Origin: Candidatus Chloroploca sp. Khr17
GTDB lineage: Bacteria; Chloroflexota; Chloroflexia; Chloroflexales; Chloroflexaceae
NCBI RefSeq assembly: GCF_004138165.1
Contig: NZ_RYFF01000029.1
Coordinates: 1-64,000, forward strand
Length of the DNA stretch: 64,000 bases
Direction of reading: 5' to 3'
Of this stretch, positions 34,569 through 42,727 are shown piece after piece. Position numbers and translations under genes: made by a program. Positions within the stretch are counted from its first letter, which is position 1. Every line of letters starts with the position of its first letter. The notes beneath the pieces were generated by a model. The model was not told the DNA's origin. It saw nothing but the letters and a program-made list of their open reading frames with translations, and did not search any database.

Positions 34569-36455
34569 ATGGTACGTGGGCTGAGTTTTGTTGATGACAT
34601 TCCGGTGGTGACGAGCGACCCGCAGCGGGCGGATCTGGCCTGTTTTGTCGGGTTTGTGGCGCAGCGCCGGATAAGCACTGGCGGCGAGGTGCTGCGCTGG
34701 CTGGCGGCCAGGGGTTGGCCGTTTGAGACGGCGGTGCCGCCGGTCGAGGCGACGGCGCGTGATGCGCTGCCTGCTTCGTTGACCCTGGTGGCACCGGCGA
34801 ACCGGTTCACGGTCACGCTTGATAGCAGAACGCAGACGCTTGTCTTGCCGGTGGAGCCAATGTCGCCAACAAGACTGGTGCAGACGCTCAACAGTCTGAT
34901 GGCGGGGGGATACGCCTACACCGATGCGCAGGGACGCCTGGTGATTGGCAGTGATACCCAGGGCGTGCGGGCGTCGGTGCAGGTGCGGCGCAATCCGGCG
35001 CTCGGGTTTGCGCTTGATACGCTGGTGGCGGGCGAGACGCTGCGCATCACGACGATCCCTGACCTGACGAATTTGCCAATTCCGATTGATACCTGGGATA
35101 TGTTTGATCAACTCTTTGCCTGGGAAGAGCGCGTGTTTGATGCGCAGGGGAGAACTGGAACGAGCTATCTTGGTGCGGCAGTACGCTCGTTTTTTGCACA
35201 AGGCGGGCGCAAGTGTTATGTGGTGCGGGTTGGTGATCCGCCGTTGTTGGAACCAGCGGCAGGTCAGACGCGCCACGAACGCCTGCACGCCTTGATGAAC
35301 CAGGTGATTCCGGGGTATCCAGACCGGATCGAGGTTGACCCGCTTGACCAGACGACATGGAAGGGCGTTGCGCATGTGCTGGGGTTGACTGATGTTTCCT
35401 TTGTCTGCCTGCCCGATCTCCCCGAGATTGTCAGTGCGGGCCGGGTTGCGCTCGAGTTGCCGCTGCCCTTGCCGGTGCCCGAGGAGCGGTTTGTGATCTG
35501 TTCAGAGCCGGTTGCGCCACCCGCCGATCGTGAAGAGGTTGCGATCCGTGCGCCGCGCTGCGATGACGAAGGATATGAGGCGTGGGCGCGAGCGGTGCGT
35601 CTGGTGGGCGATCTGCTAGCGCGGTACCAGCGCGAGACGCAACTGGTTGCCGCAATTCCGTTGCCGGAAGCGGGTCATGCTATGCAGCAGCATCCGCTTG
35701 GCGCACTGGTGGCGAACGGGGAAGGCCCGTTGGCGCATCATCTGAATGATCGGGCGACCGGCATTGCGAGCGCCTTTGTGCAACTGGTGTATCCGTGGGT
35801 CAAGACGCCGGGATCGACGCACCTGCCAGAACGCCTTGAGGCGCCTGATGCCGTGGTGGTGGGCCTGCTGGCGCGCAATGCGCTGGCGCGAGGCACCTAC
35901 CAGAGCGCCGCCACGCTTAGGTTGGGGGATGTGTATGACGTAGTGCCGGGGCTGCGGCGTGATCAGATGCAGGCGGCCGTCCTGGACAATGCAAGGCGAA
36001 GTGCGCAAAGCCATATGCTCGAAGAGCGCGTCACCTTGCTCGGCCCGACTCCGGCAGGCTTCCGGCTGCTCAGCGATGTGACGACGAGTCTGGATGAAAG
36101 CTACCGGCTGGCAAGTGTCAATCGCCTGATTGCGACGCTGGTGCGGGCCGCCCGGCTGCTTGGGGAGAGCCTCGTCTTTGAACCGAGCGGCCCTTTGCTC
36201 TGGCGGCGGCTGAGGGAGCAGATGGAACAGTTGTTGCGTGGGCTCTGGCGGCAGGGGGCGTTGCGTGGTGACGCGGCAAGTGACGCTTTTCAGGTGCGTT
36301 GTGATCGCAGCACCATGACGCAACAGGATCTTGATCAGGGACGCCTGATTGCCGAAGTCACCTTTACCCCGACGGTCAGCCTTGAGCAGATTCAGGTTGT
36401 GCTAGCGCTTGCCGAGGGCGGGCAGGTTTCGCTGGTAGGAGGTCGTCGTGACTGA
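34569..36455 (+). CDS. Tail sheath-family protein 2
   Basis: This 628-aa protein shares the sheath C-terminus with sheath 1: the stretch VRCDRSTMTQQDLD, then GRLIAEV is almost identical in the two. GTSYLGAAVRSFFAQGGRKCYVVRV is a sheath-type core motif. The N-terminus lacks the PGVYVEE signature and starts GLSFVDDIPVVTSDPQRADL. It overlaps the next gene, tube 2, by a few bases, forming a second sheath-tube pair. Systems of the Afp/PVC type also have more than one sheath paralogue, with one usually at the baseplate end or cap end. Which position this one takes is unknown. Confidence 0.88.
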   Translation: MVRGLSFVDDIPVVTSDPQRADLACFVGFVAQRRISTGGEVLRWLAARGWPFETAVPPVEATARDALPASLTLVAPANRFTVTLDSRTQTLVLPVEPMSPTRLVQTLNSLMAGGYAYTDAQGRLVIGSDTQGVRASVQVRRNPALGFALDTLVAGETLRITTIPDLTNLPIPIDTWDMFDQLFAWEERVFDAQGRTGTSYLGAAVRSFFAQGGRKCYVVRVGDPPLLEPAAGQTRHERLHALMNQVIPGYPDRIEVDPLDQTTWKGVAHVLGLTDVSFVCLPDLPEIVSAGRVALELPLPLPVPEERFVICSEPVAPPADREEVAIRAPRCDDEGYEAWARAVRLVGDLLARYQRETQLVAAIPLPEAGHAMQQHPLGALVANGEGPLAHHLNDRATGIASAFVQLVYPWVKTPGSTHLPERLEAPDAVVVGLLARNALARGTYQSAATLRLGDVYDVVPGLRRDQMQAAVLDNARRSAQSHMLEERVTLLGPTPAGFRLLSDVTTSLDESYRLASVNRLIATLVRAARLLGESLVFEPSGPLLWRRLREQMEQLLRGLWRQGALRGDAASDAFQVRCDRSTMTQQDLDQGRLIAEVTFTPTVSLEQIQVVLALAEGGQVSLVGGRRD

Positions 36456-36939
36456 CAGCAGTTTATCGCTAGAGATACCGCTGCATATCTTTCGGTTCAA
36501 AGTCGAGTTTCAAGAAGCCTCGCTTGATGAAGCCGTCGGCTCGGCGGTGAATCTGGTTGACGGCTATTTCAGCGAAGTTTCGGGCTTAGATGCGACGATG
36601 GAAGCGAAAACGATCCAGGTTGGCGGGATGAACTATGGGGTGGTGCAGCGTCCAGGTCGGGTCAGTTTTGCGACAGTGATTCTGCGGCGGGGCATCACGA
36701 CACGGCGGCACCTGTGGCAGTGGTTTGAACTGATGAATGTGAGTGGGGCCTACAAACACCGCTTGCAGGTGACGATTACGCTGCAAGATCATAGTGGCGA
36801 ACCGCAATTGAAATGGACATTGGAGCGAGCCATGCCAATCCGCTTCAAATCACCTGATTTGAATGCCATGACGGGTGACGATGTGGGGATTGAAGAGATT
36901 CATCTGGCGCATGAGGGGTTGAGGTACGAGGTGGTGTAG
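36448..36939 (+). CDS. Tail tube protein 2 (gp19-like)
   Basis: This 163-aa paralogue of tube 1 has FRFKVEFQEASLDEAVGSAV, FSEVSGLDATMEAKT, TVILRRGITT and TLQDHSGEPQLKWTLERAMPIRFKSPDLNA. It starts at a GTG behind TAGGAGG and overlaps sheath 2 by eight bases, so the two are translationally coupled. The extra N-terminal segment compared with tube 1 would fit the first tube ring at the baseplate, as for Afp5-type proteins; this is an inference. Confidence 0.9.
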   Translation: MTDSSLSLEIPLHIFRFKVEFQEASLDEAVGSAVNLVDGYFSEVSGLDATMEAKTIQVGGMNYGVVQRPGRVSFATVILRRGITTRRHLWQWFELMNVSGAYKHRLQVTITLQDHSGEPQLKWTLERAMPIRFKSPDLNAMTGDDVGIEEIHLAHEGLRYEVV

Positions 36940-36961
36940 AGGCGGGGGGTGGGGGGAATTT

Positions 36962-37175
36962 ATTAGTCTGTAACCTAAGTTTTCTGCCAGCACCGCCGAC
37001 CACGAATGCTGATAACGAATAAACGAAGATGGGCTGTGAGGTCTCGCCCGTGTCGCGCATAGCGAACTATGGAGTAAAAGGCTAGCAGCCGACTGAAGTC
37101 GGCACTCCAAACGGTCAAGCAAGCATACCCAATTCTGAAACCATGTCTTAGGCGCGAAGGCGCGAAGGAGGGGTG
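36962..37175. repeat. Partial MITE-like element and short repeats
   Basis: The left half of the element (TTAGTCTGTAACCTAAGTTT, then CCGACCACGAATGCTGATAA) runs to about 37030 and then stops. A degenerate copy of the GTGAGGTC-TGTCGC segment (37036-37057), a 16-bp palindrome GCCGACTGAAGTCGGC (37088-37103, also at 54395-54410) and GGCGCGAAGGCGCGAAGG (37151-37168) follow. The last one merges with the ribosome site of the next gene. Confidence 0.7.
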
Positions 37176-38384
37176 ATGTCAGATACAAGCAATCCTGAGC
37201 AGGCGATTATCACTCCTATTTCGCAAGGGGCTGGGCAGGAGCTCGAAGCGGTGACGGTGCAATTCAATCCGGCGTCGCTCGAATATAACCTGCGTAACAA
37301 TATTGAGAAAAAGGGCCGTGGGGCGCGGGCACGTCAGCATGTGAGCCAGACGACCGCCACGCTGGCGACCGAGCTGATCTTTGATACGACGCACACCGGG
37401 CAGGATGTGCGGATCGAGACGGTCAAGATTGCGCGGTATTTGCAACCGTACGATGATACAAAAAAGATACCGCCAACGATTCGGTTTGAATGGGGAACTT
37501 TTGTTTTTGAAGGGTATGTTGAGTCATACAAAGAGACGATCGACTTTTTTGCCGCTGGTGGTGTACCGCTACGTTCGACCTTGAACGTGACCTTTACGAG
37601 CAAAGACAAGCAGTTTGACACGCGTTCGGCGAACGACGGTGATACAGCGAATGTGGGTCAGGGTTTGAGTGGGCTTGATAGTGCGGTTGTTGCACCAGCC
37701 CCCGATGGCGGCGAAGACAACCCGACGGCAGGGAGCCCGGCGGATACGGCGGCGCAAGGCGGTGATCCAGGGGCGGCCCGGATGCTGGCGCTGGCGAATG
37801 GCCTGGAGAGTTTGCGTTTTCCGGCGGGGGCACTGGCAGTCGGGGCAGGCGCAAGTATCGGCGCTGCGGCCGCTTTCTCGGCAGGCGCATCGGCCTCGCT
37901 TGGCCTCAGTGCAGGAGTTTCCGCCGGGATCGGCGCGAGCGCCTCGGCGGGGTTCGGGGCCGGAGCCAGCGCCGGCTTTGGCGCGAGCGCCTCGGCGGGG
38001 TTCGGGGCCGGAGCCAGCGCCGGCTTTGGCGCGAGCGCCTCGGCGGGGTTCGGGGCCGGAGCCAGCGCCGGCTTTGGCGCGAGCGCGGCGGCGGGGTTCG
38101 GGGCCGGAGCCAGCGCCGGGGGCGGGGCGATGTTTGGTGCAACGGCGTCAGCAGGGGTTACGGCGTCGGCAGGAGCTTTCAGTGGTCTCCATCATACAAC
38201 GAGTGTTAAAAAGACAACGTCTTTGAATACGAATAATATTATTAAAGGCAGCATTTCTTCAAATATCAGTACGGATCAGGGAGCAAGTTTCAAAGTTGGC
38301 GGGCAGGCCCATCTGGAAGGCTCGGCGAGCCTGAGTGCAAAGGTGAAGGGCAATCTGAGCGCGAAGCTTCAGTTTGATGCGTGA
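37176..38384 (+). CDS. CIS tube-initiator protein with silk-like repeat tail
   Basis: This protein of about 402 aa has an N-terminal CIS tube domain (about residues 1-150: AVTVQFNPASLEYNLRN, ATELIFDTTHTG, PTIRFEWGTFVFEGYVESY and LRSTLNVTFTSKDKQ), as in Afp7/gp53-like adaptors that join hub and tube. In relatives a LysM domain follows; I do not see one here. Residues about 215-330 are instead Gly/Ala/Ser-rich, with 16-residue repeats (GASASAGFGAGASAGF) coded by near-perfect 48-bp DNA units at 37933-38124. The last 60 residues are polar. I start at the ATG at 37176, with GGAGG just upstream; the adjacent GTG at 37173 is possible. Confidence 0.85.
   Translation: MSDTSNPEQAIITPISQGAGQELEAVTVQFNPASLEYNLRNNIEKKGRGARARQHVSQTTATLATELIFDTTHTGQDVRIETVKIARYLQPYDDTKKIPPTIRFEWGTFVFEGYVESYKETIDFFAAGGVPLRSTLNVTFTSKDKQFDTRSANDGDTANVGQGLSGLDSAVVAPAPDGGEDNPTAGSPADTAAQGGDPGAARMLALANGLESLRFPAGALAVGAGASIGAAAAFSAGASASLGLSAGVSAGIGASASAGFGAGASAGFGASASAGFGAGASAGFGASASAGFGAGASAGFGASAAAGFGAGASAGGGAMFGATASAGVTASAGAFSGLHHTTSVKKTTSLNTNNIIKGSISSNISTDQGASFKVGGQAHLEGSASLSAKVKGNLSAKLQFDA
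37933..38124 (+). repeat. 48-bp coding tandem repeat
   Basis: Units begin at 37933, 37981 and 38029 and are essentially identical; a variant starts at 38077. The unit opens GCGCGAGCGCCTCGGCGGGG. Low divergence means recent duplication or active homogenisation. Confidence 0.95.
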
Positions 38385-38399
38385 TGAGAGGTTGCGTCG

Positions 38400-38552
38400 C
38401 GGTTTTTTTGACGCAAAGGCGCAAAGGCGCAGAGGTTTTTTTGACGCAAAGGCGCAAAGGCGCAAAGGTTTTAGTGTAGGTGTGCTCACACTTTGCGGCT
38501 TGATGTGAGCTTCTTTGAAACGTAGTGCGTCGAGAGGGGCGGTGAAGCAGCG
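38400..38552. repeat. AAAGGCGC repeats between eCIS genes
   Basis: Two copies of TTTGACGCAAAGGCGC, then AAAGGCGCAGAGG (about 38409-38433) or AAAGGCGCAAAGG (about 38442-38470) stand in direct tandem. A third copy lies at 38737-38764, just before the hub gene. Confidence 0.85.
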
Positions 38553-38735
38553 ATGAGCAGTAACGATGTTCGTTTTGATATGGTCGAGGGCGTTATCGGC
38601 GCAGAGCGGGCCGAACCCGGTGGGCGGGAGGTTGACCAGGAGGAGGCAAGGAGCCTGCTGGAGTTGCCGCCTGAGCAGGTGGCACGGGCGTTGCGGCGGA
38701 TGCAGCGGCGGCAGGCGCGGTTACGGGCTGATTAG
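38553..38735 (+). CDS. Small protein in the eCIS operon
   Basis: This 60-aa protein (start MSSNDVRFDMVEGVIGAE) ends in a helical, arginine-rich tail (LELPPEQVARALRRMQRRQARLRAD). I do not recognise the family. Its codon use matches its neighbours, and it lies on the same strand in a 390-bp gap between the tube-initiator and hub genes. A weak GGTGAAG precedes the start. It may be a baseplate assembly factor or a chaperone; that is a guess from its place. Confidence 0.5.
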   Translation: MSSNDVRFDMVEGVIGAERAEPGGREVDQEEARSLLELPPEQVARALRRMQRRQARLRAD

Positions 38736-38775
38736 ATTTGACGCAAAGGCGCAAAGGCGCAAAGGGTATTGATAG

Positions 38776-39867
38776 ATGACAGAAGCTCCTCCAGATCTGG
38801 TGTATATGCGGCCAAGTGTGCGGGTCGCTGAGCAGGCCTATGCCAAAATTGAGGAACTGCTGATTGGGATGACGATGACCGAGCAGGAGGGTGGTCTGGC
38901 GGCCCTGGAGTTACGGTACAGTGGCAAGGCGAGTGATACGGAAGGCGATGCCGATTATGCTTTTGAAGATGAAGAAATTTATCAGTTAGGGGCTGAAATT
39001 CTGGTTGGTGCAGGTGATGTGAGCGCGCCGGAGGAGATCTTTCGGGGCGTGGTTACTGGCTTCGAGTTGAGCTTGCCCGAAGACGGCCCGCCCGAACTGG
39101 TTGTGCTTGCCGAGGATGCGTTGATGCTGGCGCGGATGACGCGCAAGACGCGCACCTTTGATGAGGATGAAGTGACGGTGAAAGGACTTGCCGAGGAACT
39201 CGCCGATACGTTGAGTTTGACGCCGGTGATTGCCGATGGCCTTGAGACAAATATTGGTACGCAGGTGCAATTGAATGAGAGCGATCTCGCGTTTGTGCGT
39301 CGCATCTGCCGACGCTACGATGTTGATTTGCAGGTCGTCGGGACTGAATTGCATGTCTCGCCGCGTGGTGCCGTGCGACGCGGCGATCCGTTGACCCTGA
39401 CGATGTATGAGGCGCTGGTGCAGGTGAGCATGCTCGCCGACCTGGCGCACCAGGTGACCGAGATGACGACGAGTGGTTGGGATGCGCTGGCGGGGCGCAA
39501 AATCACTGGTACCGCCAGTCGGCTGACGGCGACTGGCCCGGGGAGCGGCACCACCGGCAAGGATGTGCTCGAGCGCATCGGGCGGCAGCGCACGCATCAC
39601 ATCGGCCATCTGGCGATGGCGACGGGCGATGAAGCGCAGGCGATCGCCGAAGCGGCATTTGACCAGCGCGCCCGTCGCTTTGTCTGCATCGAAGGCACGG
39701 CGGTCGGTGAACCAAAGCTGCGCGTCGGAACGCACATCGATCTGGTTGGGGTGGGGCCGCGTTTTGAAAATACCTACTATGTCACCTCGGCGTGCCATCG
39801 CTGGGATGAGACCCGGGGCTATCAGGTTGACTTTGAGGCCGAGAGCGCGTATTGGGGCGGCAGATGA
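38776..39867 (+). CDS. Baseplate hub protein (gpD/VgrG N-terminal-like)
   Basis: This 363-aa protein matches the phage late control gene D / Afp8 N-terminal hub family. It begins MTEAPPDLVYMRPSVRVAEQ, with GLAALELRYSG, EEIFRGVVTGFELSLPEDGPP, GLAEELADTLSLTP and LNESDLAFVRRICRRYDVDLQV, the last being the most typical stretch. The C-terminus (RVGTHIDLVGVGPRFENTYYVTSACHRWDETRGYQVDFEAES) continues the hub fold. In Afp/PVC hub and spike are one protein; here the spike is a separate gene immediately downstream, 26 bp away. AAAGGG from a dispersed repeat is the only ribosome-site-like sequence. Confidence 0.9.
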   Translation: MTEAPPDLVYMRPSVRVAEQAYAKIEELLIGMTMTEQEGGLAALELRYSGKASDTEGDADYAFEDEEIYQLGAEILVGAGDVSAPEEIFRGVVTGFELSLPEDGPPELVVLAEDALMLARMTRKTRTFDEDEVTVKGLAEELADTLSLTPVIADGLETNIGTQVQLNESDLAFVRRICRRYDVDLQVVGTELHVSPRGAVRRGDPLTLTMYEALVQVSMLADLAHQVTEMTTSGWDALAGRKITGTASRLTATGPGSGTTGKDVLERIGRQRTHHIGHLAMATGDEAQAIAEAAFDQRARRFVCIEGTAVGEPKLRVGTHIDLVGVGPRFENTYYVTSACHRWDETRGYQVDFEAESAYWGGR

Positions 39868-39893
39868 GTACCTGGCTAAAGAGGGATTGACGC

Positions 39894-40601
39894 ATGCTTC
39901 AAGAGCACGAACTCTATGATTTGCCAATGGCGGGGCGTTTTGTCGGGATGTACCTGGCAGAAGTGGTCTCGGCCGTTGATAGTGACGAAAACCTCGGGCG
40001 GGTGCAGGTGCGGCTGCTGCATCACGATGGGGTTGGCGAGCAGGATGGCCCGATCTGGGCGGCTGTGGCAGTCCCGTTTGCGGGGAAAGAGATGGGGGCG
40101 TTTCTGATTCCCAAAAAGGGCGATCAGGTGCTGGTTGGGTTTGTGCAGGGCGACCCGCGCTACCCCGTTGTGCTTGGGGGGGTCTGGAGTCACAGTGCGC
40201 CGCCGCCTGAACAGGTTGATGACGAAAAGGTGCATGTCTGGTCAATCACGAGTGCCAAGAAGAGCCGCATTGCGATCGAAGAGGCCGCAACGCCGACGAT
40301 TACGCTCAAGACAGCCAATCAGACCGAGGTGAGCGTGGTGCTGAGTGATGAAGGCGGTGGTCAGGTGGTGATCAAGGCGAATAATGCGACGATTACGCTT
40401 GATAGCAGTGGCATTACGCTTGATGCGCCGTCGAATATCACCATTAATGCTGGAGGCAAGCTTGATCTGACGGCAGCGGGTGGGGTGACGATCAAAGGAG
40501 CGCAGGTGACAGTGAATGGGGCGACGACGATTATACCGTCAGCGACGACGCCGTCGATTACGGCCGGTACGTATAGCGTAGGAGTTGGCAACATATGGTA
40601 A
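39894..40601 (+). CDS. Spike protein (gpV/gp5 OB-fold with beta-helix tail)
   Basis: This 235-aa protein has an OB-fold domain (about residues 14-105: GMYLAEVVSAVDSDENLGRVQVRL, then FLIPKKGDQVLVGFVQGDPRYPVVLGGVW), as in phage baseplate assembly protein V and VgrG. A repetitive beta-strand tail follows (ATITLDSSGITLDAPSNITI, then NAGGKLDLTAAGGVTIKG), expected to trimerise into the needle. No PAAR-type tip protein is seen in the locus, so this needle may end without one. It overlaps the next gene by seven bases (ATGGTAA). Confidence 0.9.
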   Translation: MLQEHELYDLPMAGRFVGMYLAEVVSAVDSDENLGRVQVRLLHHDGVGEQDGPIWAAVAVPFAGKEMGAFLIPKKGDQVLVGFVQGDPRYPVVLGGVWSHSAPPPEQVDDEKVHVWSITSAKKSRIAIEEAATPTITLKTANQTEVSVVLSDEGGGQVVIKANNATITLDSSGITLDAPSNITINAGGKLDLTAAGGVTIKGAQVTVNGATTIIPSATTPSITAGTYSVGVGNIW

Positions 40602-42331
40602 GCCATAACCATGCGGTGTTGCTGCGCGGCCTGCGCCTGCACGAGGCGGGTGATAGTCGGCCAACCCTGGTGCGCCGTAGCGACATCAAATTCCTTGATG
40701 GATTGCTCGCCGATATGAGCGAAGGCGGCGCGTTTGCCAAGCTGAGGGGCGGCACGATCAACCAGGGCGTGATGCAGAACCAGCTTGCCGCGCGACCAGT
40801 TGGGCGGGCCGACCGCATGGTGCTGCAGCGCACGAAGCGCGAGCTCCAGCCGCCCGTCAAACTCTATCAACCGGTGCATCGCACCTTCCAGTTTGTTGTG
40901 CTCGAAGCGGTCTGTGACTTCTTGCCTGAACTTGGCGAGGCCGGGCTACCGAAGCTCGACCGCACCCAGATCGAGAGTTCGGGGTTGGTGATTCGGCGGA
41001 TCAATGGCGAGACGGGCCTGACCGAGGCGTGGTTGAGCGACGGCAATGCCTTGCGCGGCTGGTTCCCGCTTCAGGAGGACGGGTTGAACGACGACAGCGA
41101 TCCCGATCCACAGCGCCGCCCGCGCCGTCTGGGTACCGGGATCCGCGAACTCGACGAGCAACTCGGGCTGCACCGCCTTCCCGCCGAGCACCTGAGCGAA
41201 GCCGTTGAACCGCTCTATGTTGCGCCACCTGATGTCTGTGTCGGTGCGGCCAGAACGCTCTTGTTTGGCATGATCCCGACGGTCAGCCTCGAACAGAGCG
41301 AGCTCCCGACTGAGCAACTGGCCCCGCCGCGCCTGGAGATTGGGCAGTTGCGCGATCTCTTTGCCGATTATCTGACGCCAGCCGGTGGGCAACGGACGAT
41401 CCCGTTGCAACTGAATCCGCTTGGGGTCGATTTTTACCAACTCAAACAGCGCGAGTTGACGCAACAGGATCGGTTTCTGTCGCTTTTGCGCTGGGTTGTT
41501 GAACTGGACGCCCTTGAGCACCCGGAAGCGATCGCGCACCTGAATGGCGTAACGGTGCAACTCGGGCTTGACCCGACAACGCCGGGGCTGACGCTTGTGG
41601 CCCCGTTCACGCGGGTCACGCAGCGGGGACGCAACAATCAGATCATTGCCGACTATCTTGAGGTGCGCCTTGGCGATCTGGTGGCCGATGCCGCCACACG
41701 CCTCCGTGATAGCGAGATCGATCTCACCAGTCAAGTCACCGTCGCCAGTGGGCAAACGCTGGCCTGGAGCATCCCGACCACCGCGCTGAGTGACGACGTA
41801 CTCGGGGCGCTGGCCGACCGGATGCAGAGCCGGATCACCGAATTCAACCTCATCGCGGGCGAGCGGCGCTTTGACCCGCGCCGGGGGCGTTATGTCGCCC
41901 GGGCCTTTGTGCGGGTGAAGCGTGAACCCGGGTGCCCGCCGCAACTCTGGTGGAGCGAGTATAGCGAAGTGTTTCAGATTGCCCAGCACTGGGATCACAA
42001 TCCCGACGTGCCTCCGGCAATTATTCCACTGCCCGACCTGCCTTCGCGGGCGGCCTTGAAAGCGATGAAACCCAACGTCGCCTTTGAAGTCCCCGAAAGC
42101 CTCGAAAACTTCCTGGCGGCCAATGGCCTCAACGCGTTCCTTGAAGGCAATGCGACCAAAGGCAACGGCGGCGGCATTGGCATTCTCTGGATCTGTAGTT
42201 TTAGCATTTACATCATTATGATGATCGCTTTCATTATTTTAATCATTTTTGCTATTTTGCTCAATATCGTCTTTAACTGGTTAATTTTTATTCGGATCTG
42301 TTTGCCGATCCCGGTTCCAGAAGAGGAGTAA
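40595..42331 (+). CDS. eCIS protein of unknown function with hydrophobic C-terminus
   Basis: This 578-aa protein is not one I recognise from Afp, PVC or MAC. Residues 1-520 look soluble and mixed alpha/beta; there is a fairly conserved-looking stretch VCVGAARTLLFGMIPTVSLEQSE (about 213-236). Residues about 527-572 (ILWICSFSIYIIMMIAFIIL, then IIFAILLNIVFNWLIFI) are strongly hydrophobic, enough for one or two membrane segments, and end in IPVPEEE. The gene lies between the spike and gp25 genes. It could anchor the baseplate to a membrane, or carry a hydrophobic plug inside the particle. Both ideas are inference. Codon use in the hydrophobic part is noticeably more AT-rich than in the rest. Confidence 0.65.
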   Translation: MVSHNHAVLLRGLRLHEAGDSRPTLVRRSDIKFLDGLLADMSEGGAFAKLRGGTINQGVMQNQLAARPVGRADRMVLQRTKRELQPPVKLYQPVHRTFQFVVLEAVCDFLPELGEAGLPKLDRTQIESSGLVIRRINGETGLTEAWLSDGNALRGWFPLQEDGLNDDSDPDPQRRPRRLGTGIRELDEQLGLHRLPAEHLSEAVEPLYVAPPDVCVGAARTLLFGMIPTVSLEQSELPTEQLAPPRLEIGQLRDLFADYLTPAGGQRTIPLQLNPLGVDFYQLKQRELTQQDRFLSLLRWVVELDALEHPEAIAHLNGVTVQLGLDPTTPGLTLVAPFTRVTQRGRNNQIIADYLEVRLGDLVADAATRLRDSEIDLTSQVTVASGQTLAWSIPTTALSDDVLGALADRMQSRITEFNLIAGERRFDPRRGRYVARAFVRVKREPGCPPQLWWSEYSEVFQIAQHWDHNPDVPPAIIPLPDLPSRAALKAMKPNVAFEVPESLENFLAANGLNAFLEGNATKGNGGGIGILWICSFSIYIIMMIAFIILIIFAILLNIVFNWLIFIRICLPIPVPEEE

Positions 42332-42337
42332 AAACTT

Positions 42338-42721
42338 ATGATTCAGGAGCCGATCAGTTGGCCGCTGCTTGCTGTGCCTGATGCCAATGGGCAGCTGCAT
42401 TATCCGACGCTTGACGAGAGTGTGCGCCAATCGATCCAGATCATTTTGCGCACACGCCCCGGCGAACGCCTACAGCATCAAGCATTTGGGGGCGGTTTGC
42501 AGGTCTTTTTGCACCAGCCGAATACACTCACGACCCATCGGCGCATTCACGATACGATTGTGCAAGCGCTCGAGCGTTGGGAGACACGGATCAAGGTGGA
42601 GCGGGTAGAGATCAACGAGGTGCCCGAGCGTCCGACCTGGATCAGGGTCGAGGTGGTGTACCGCCTGCGCCGGACGGGCGTCATCCGCCAGCTGGGGCTA
42701 TCAATGGAATTGGGAGGCTAG
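42338..42721 (+). CDS. Baseplate wedge protein (gp25/gpW family)
   Basis: This 127-aa protein belongs to the T4 gp25 / P2 gpW-like family (Afp9). The typical N-terminal pattern DESVRQSIQIILRTRPGERL, then QHQAFGGGLQVFLHQPN carries the conserved EPR-like loop, here RPGE. The rest (ETRIKVERVEINEVPERPTWIRVEVVYRL) is standard. GAGGAG precedes the start. It sits directly before baseplate J, as in most contractile tails. Confidence 0.92.
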   Translation: MIQEPISWPLLAVPDANGQLHYPTLDESVRQSIQIILRTRPGERLQHQAFGGGLQVFLHQPNTLTTHRRIHDTIVQALERWETRIKVERVEINEVPERPTWIRVEVVYRLRRTGVIRQLGLSMELGG

Positions 42722-42727
42722 AATACC

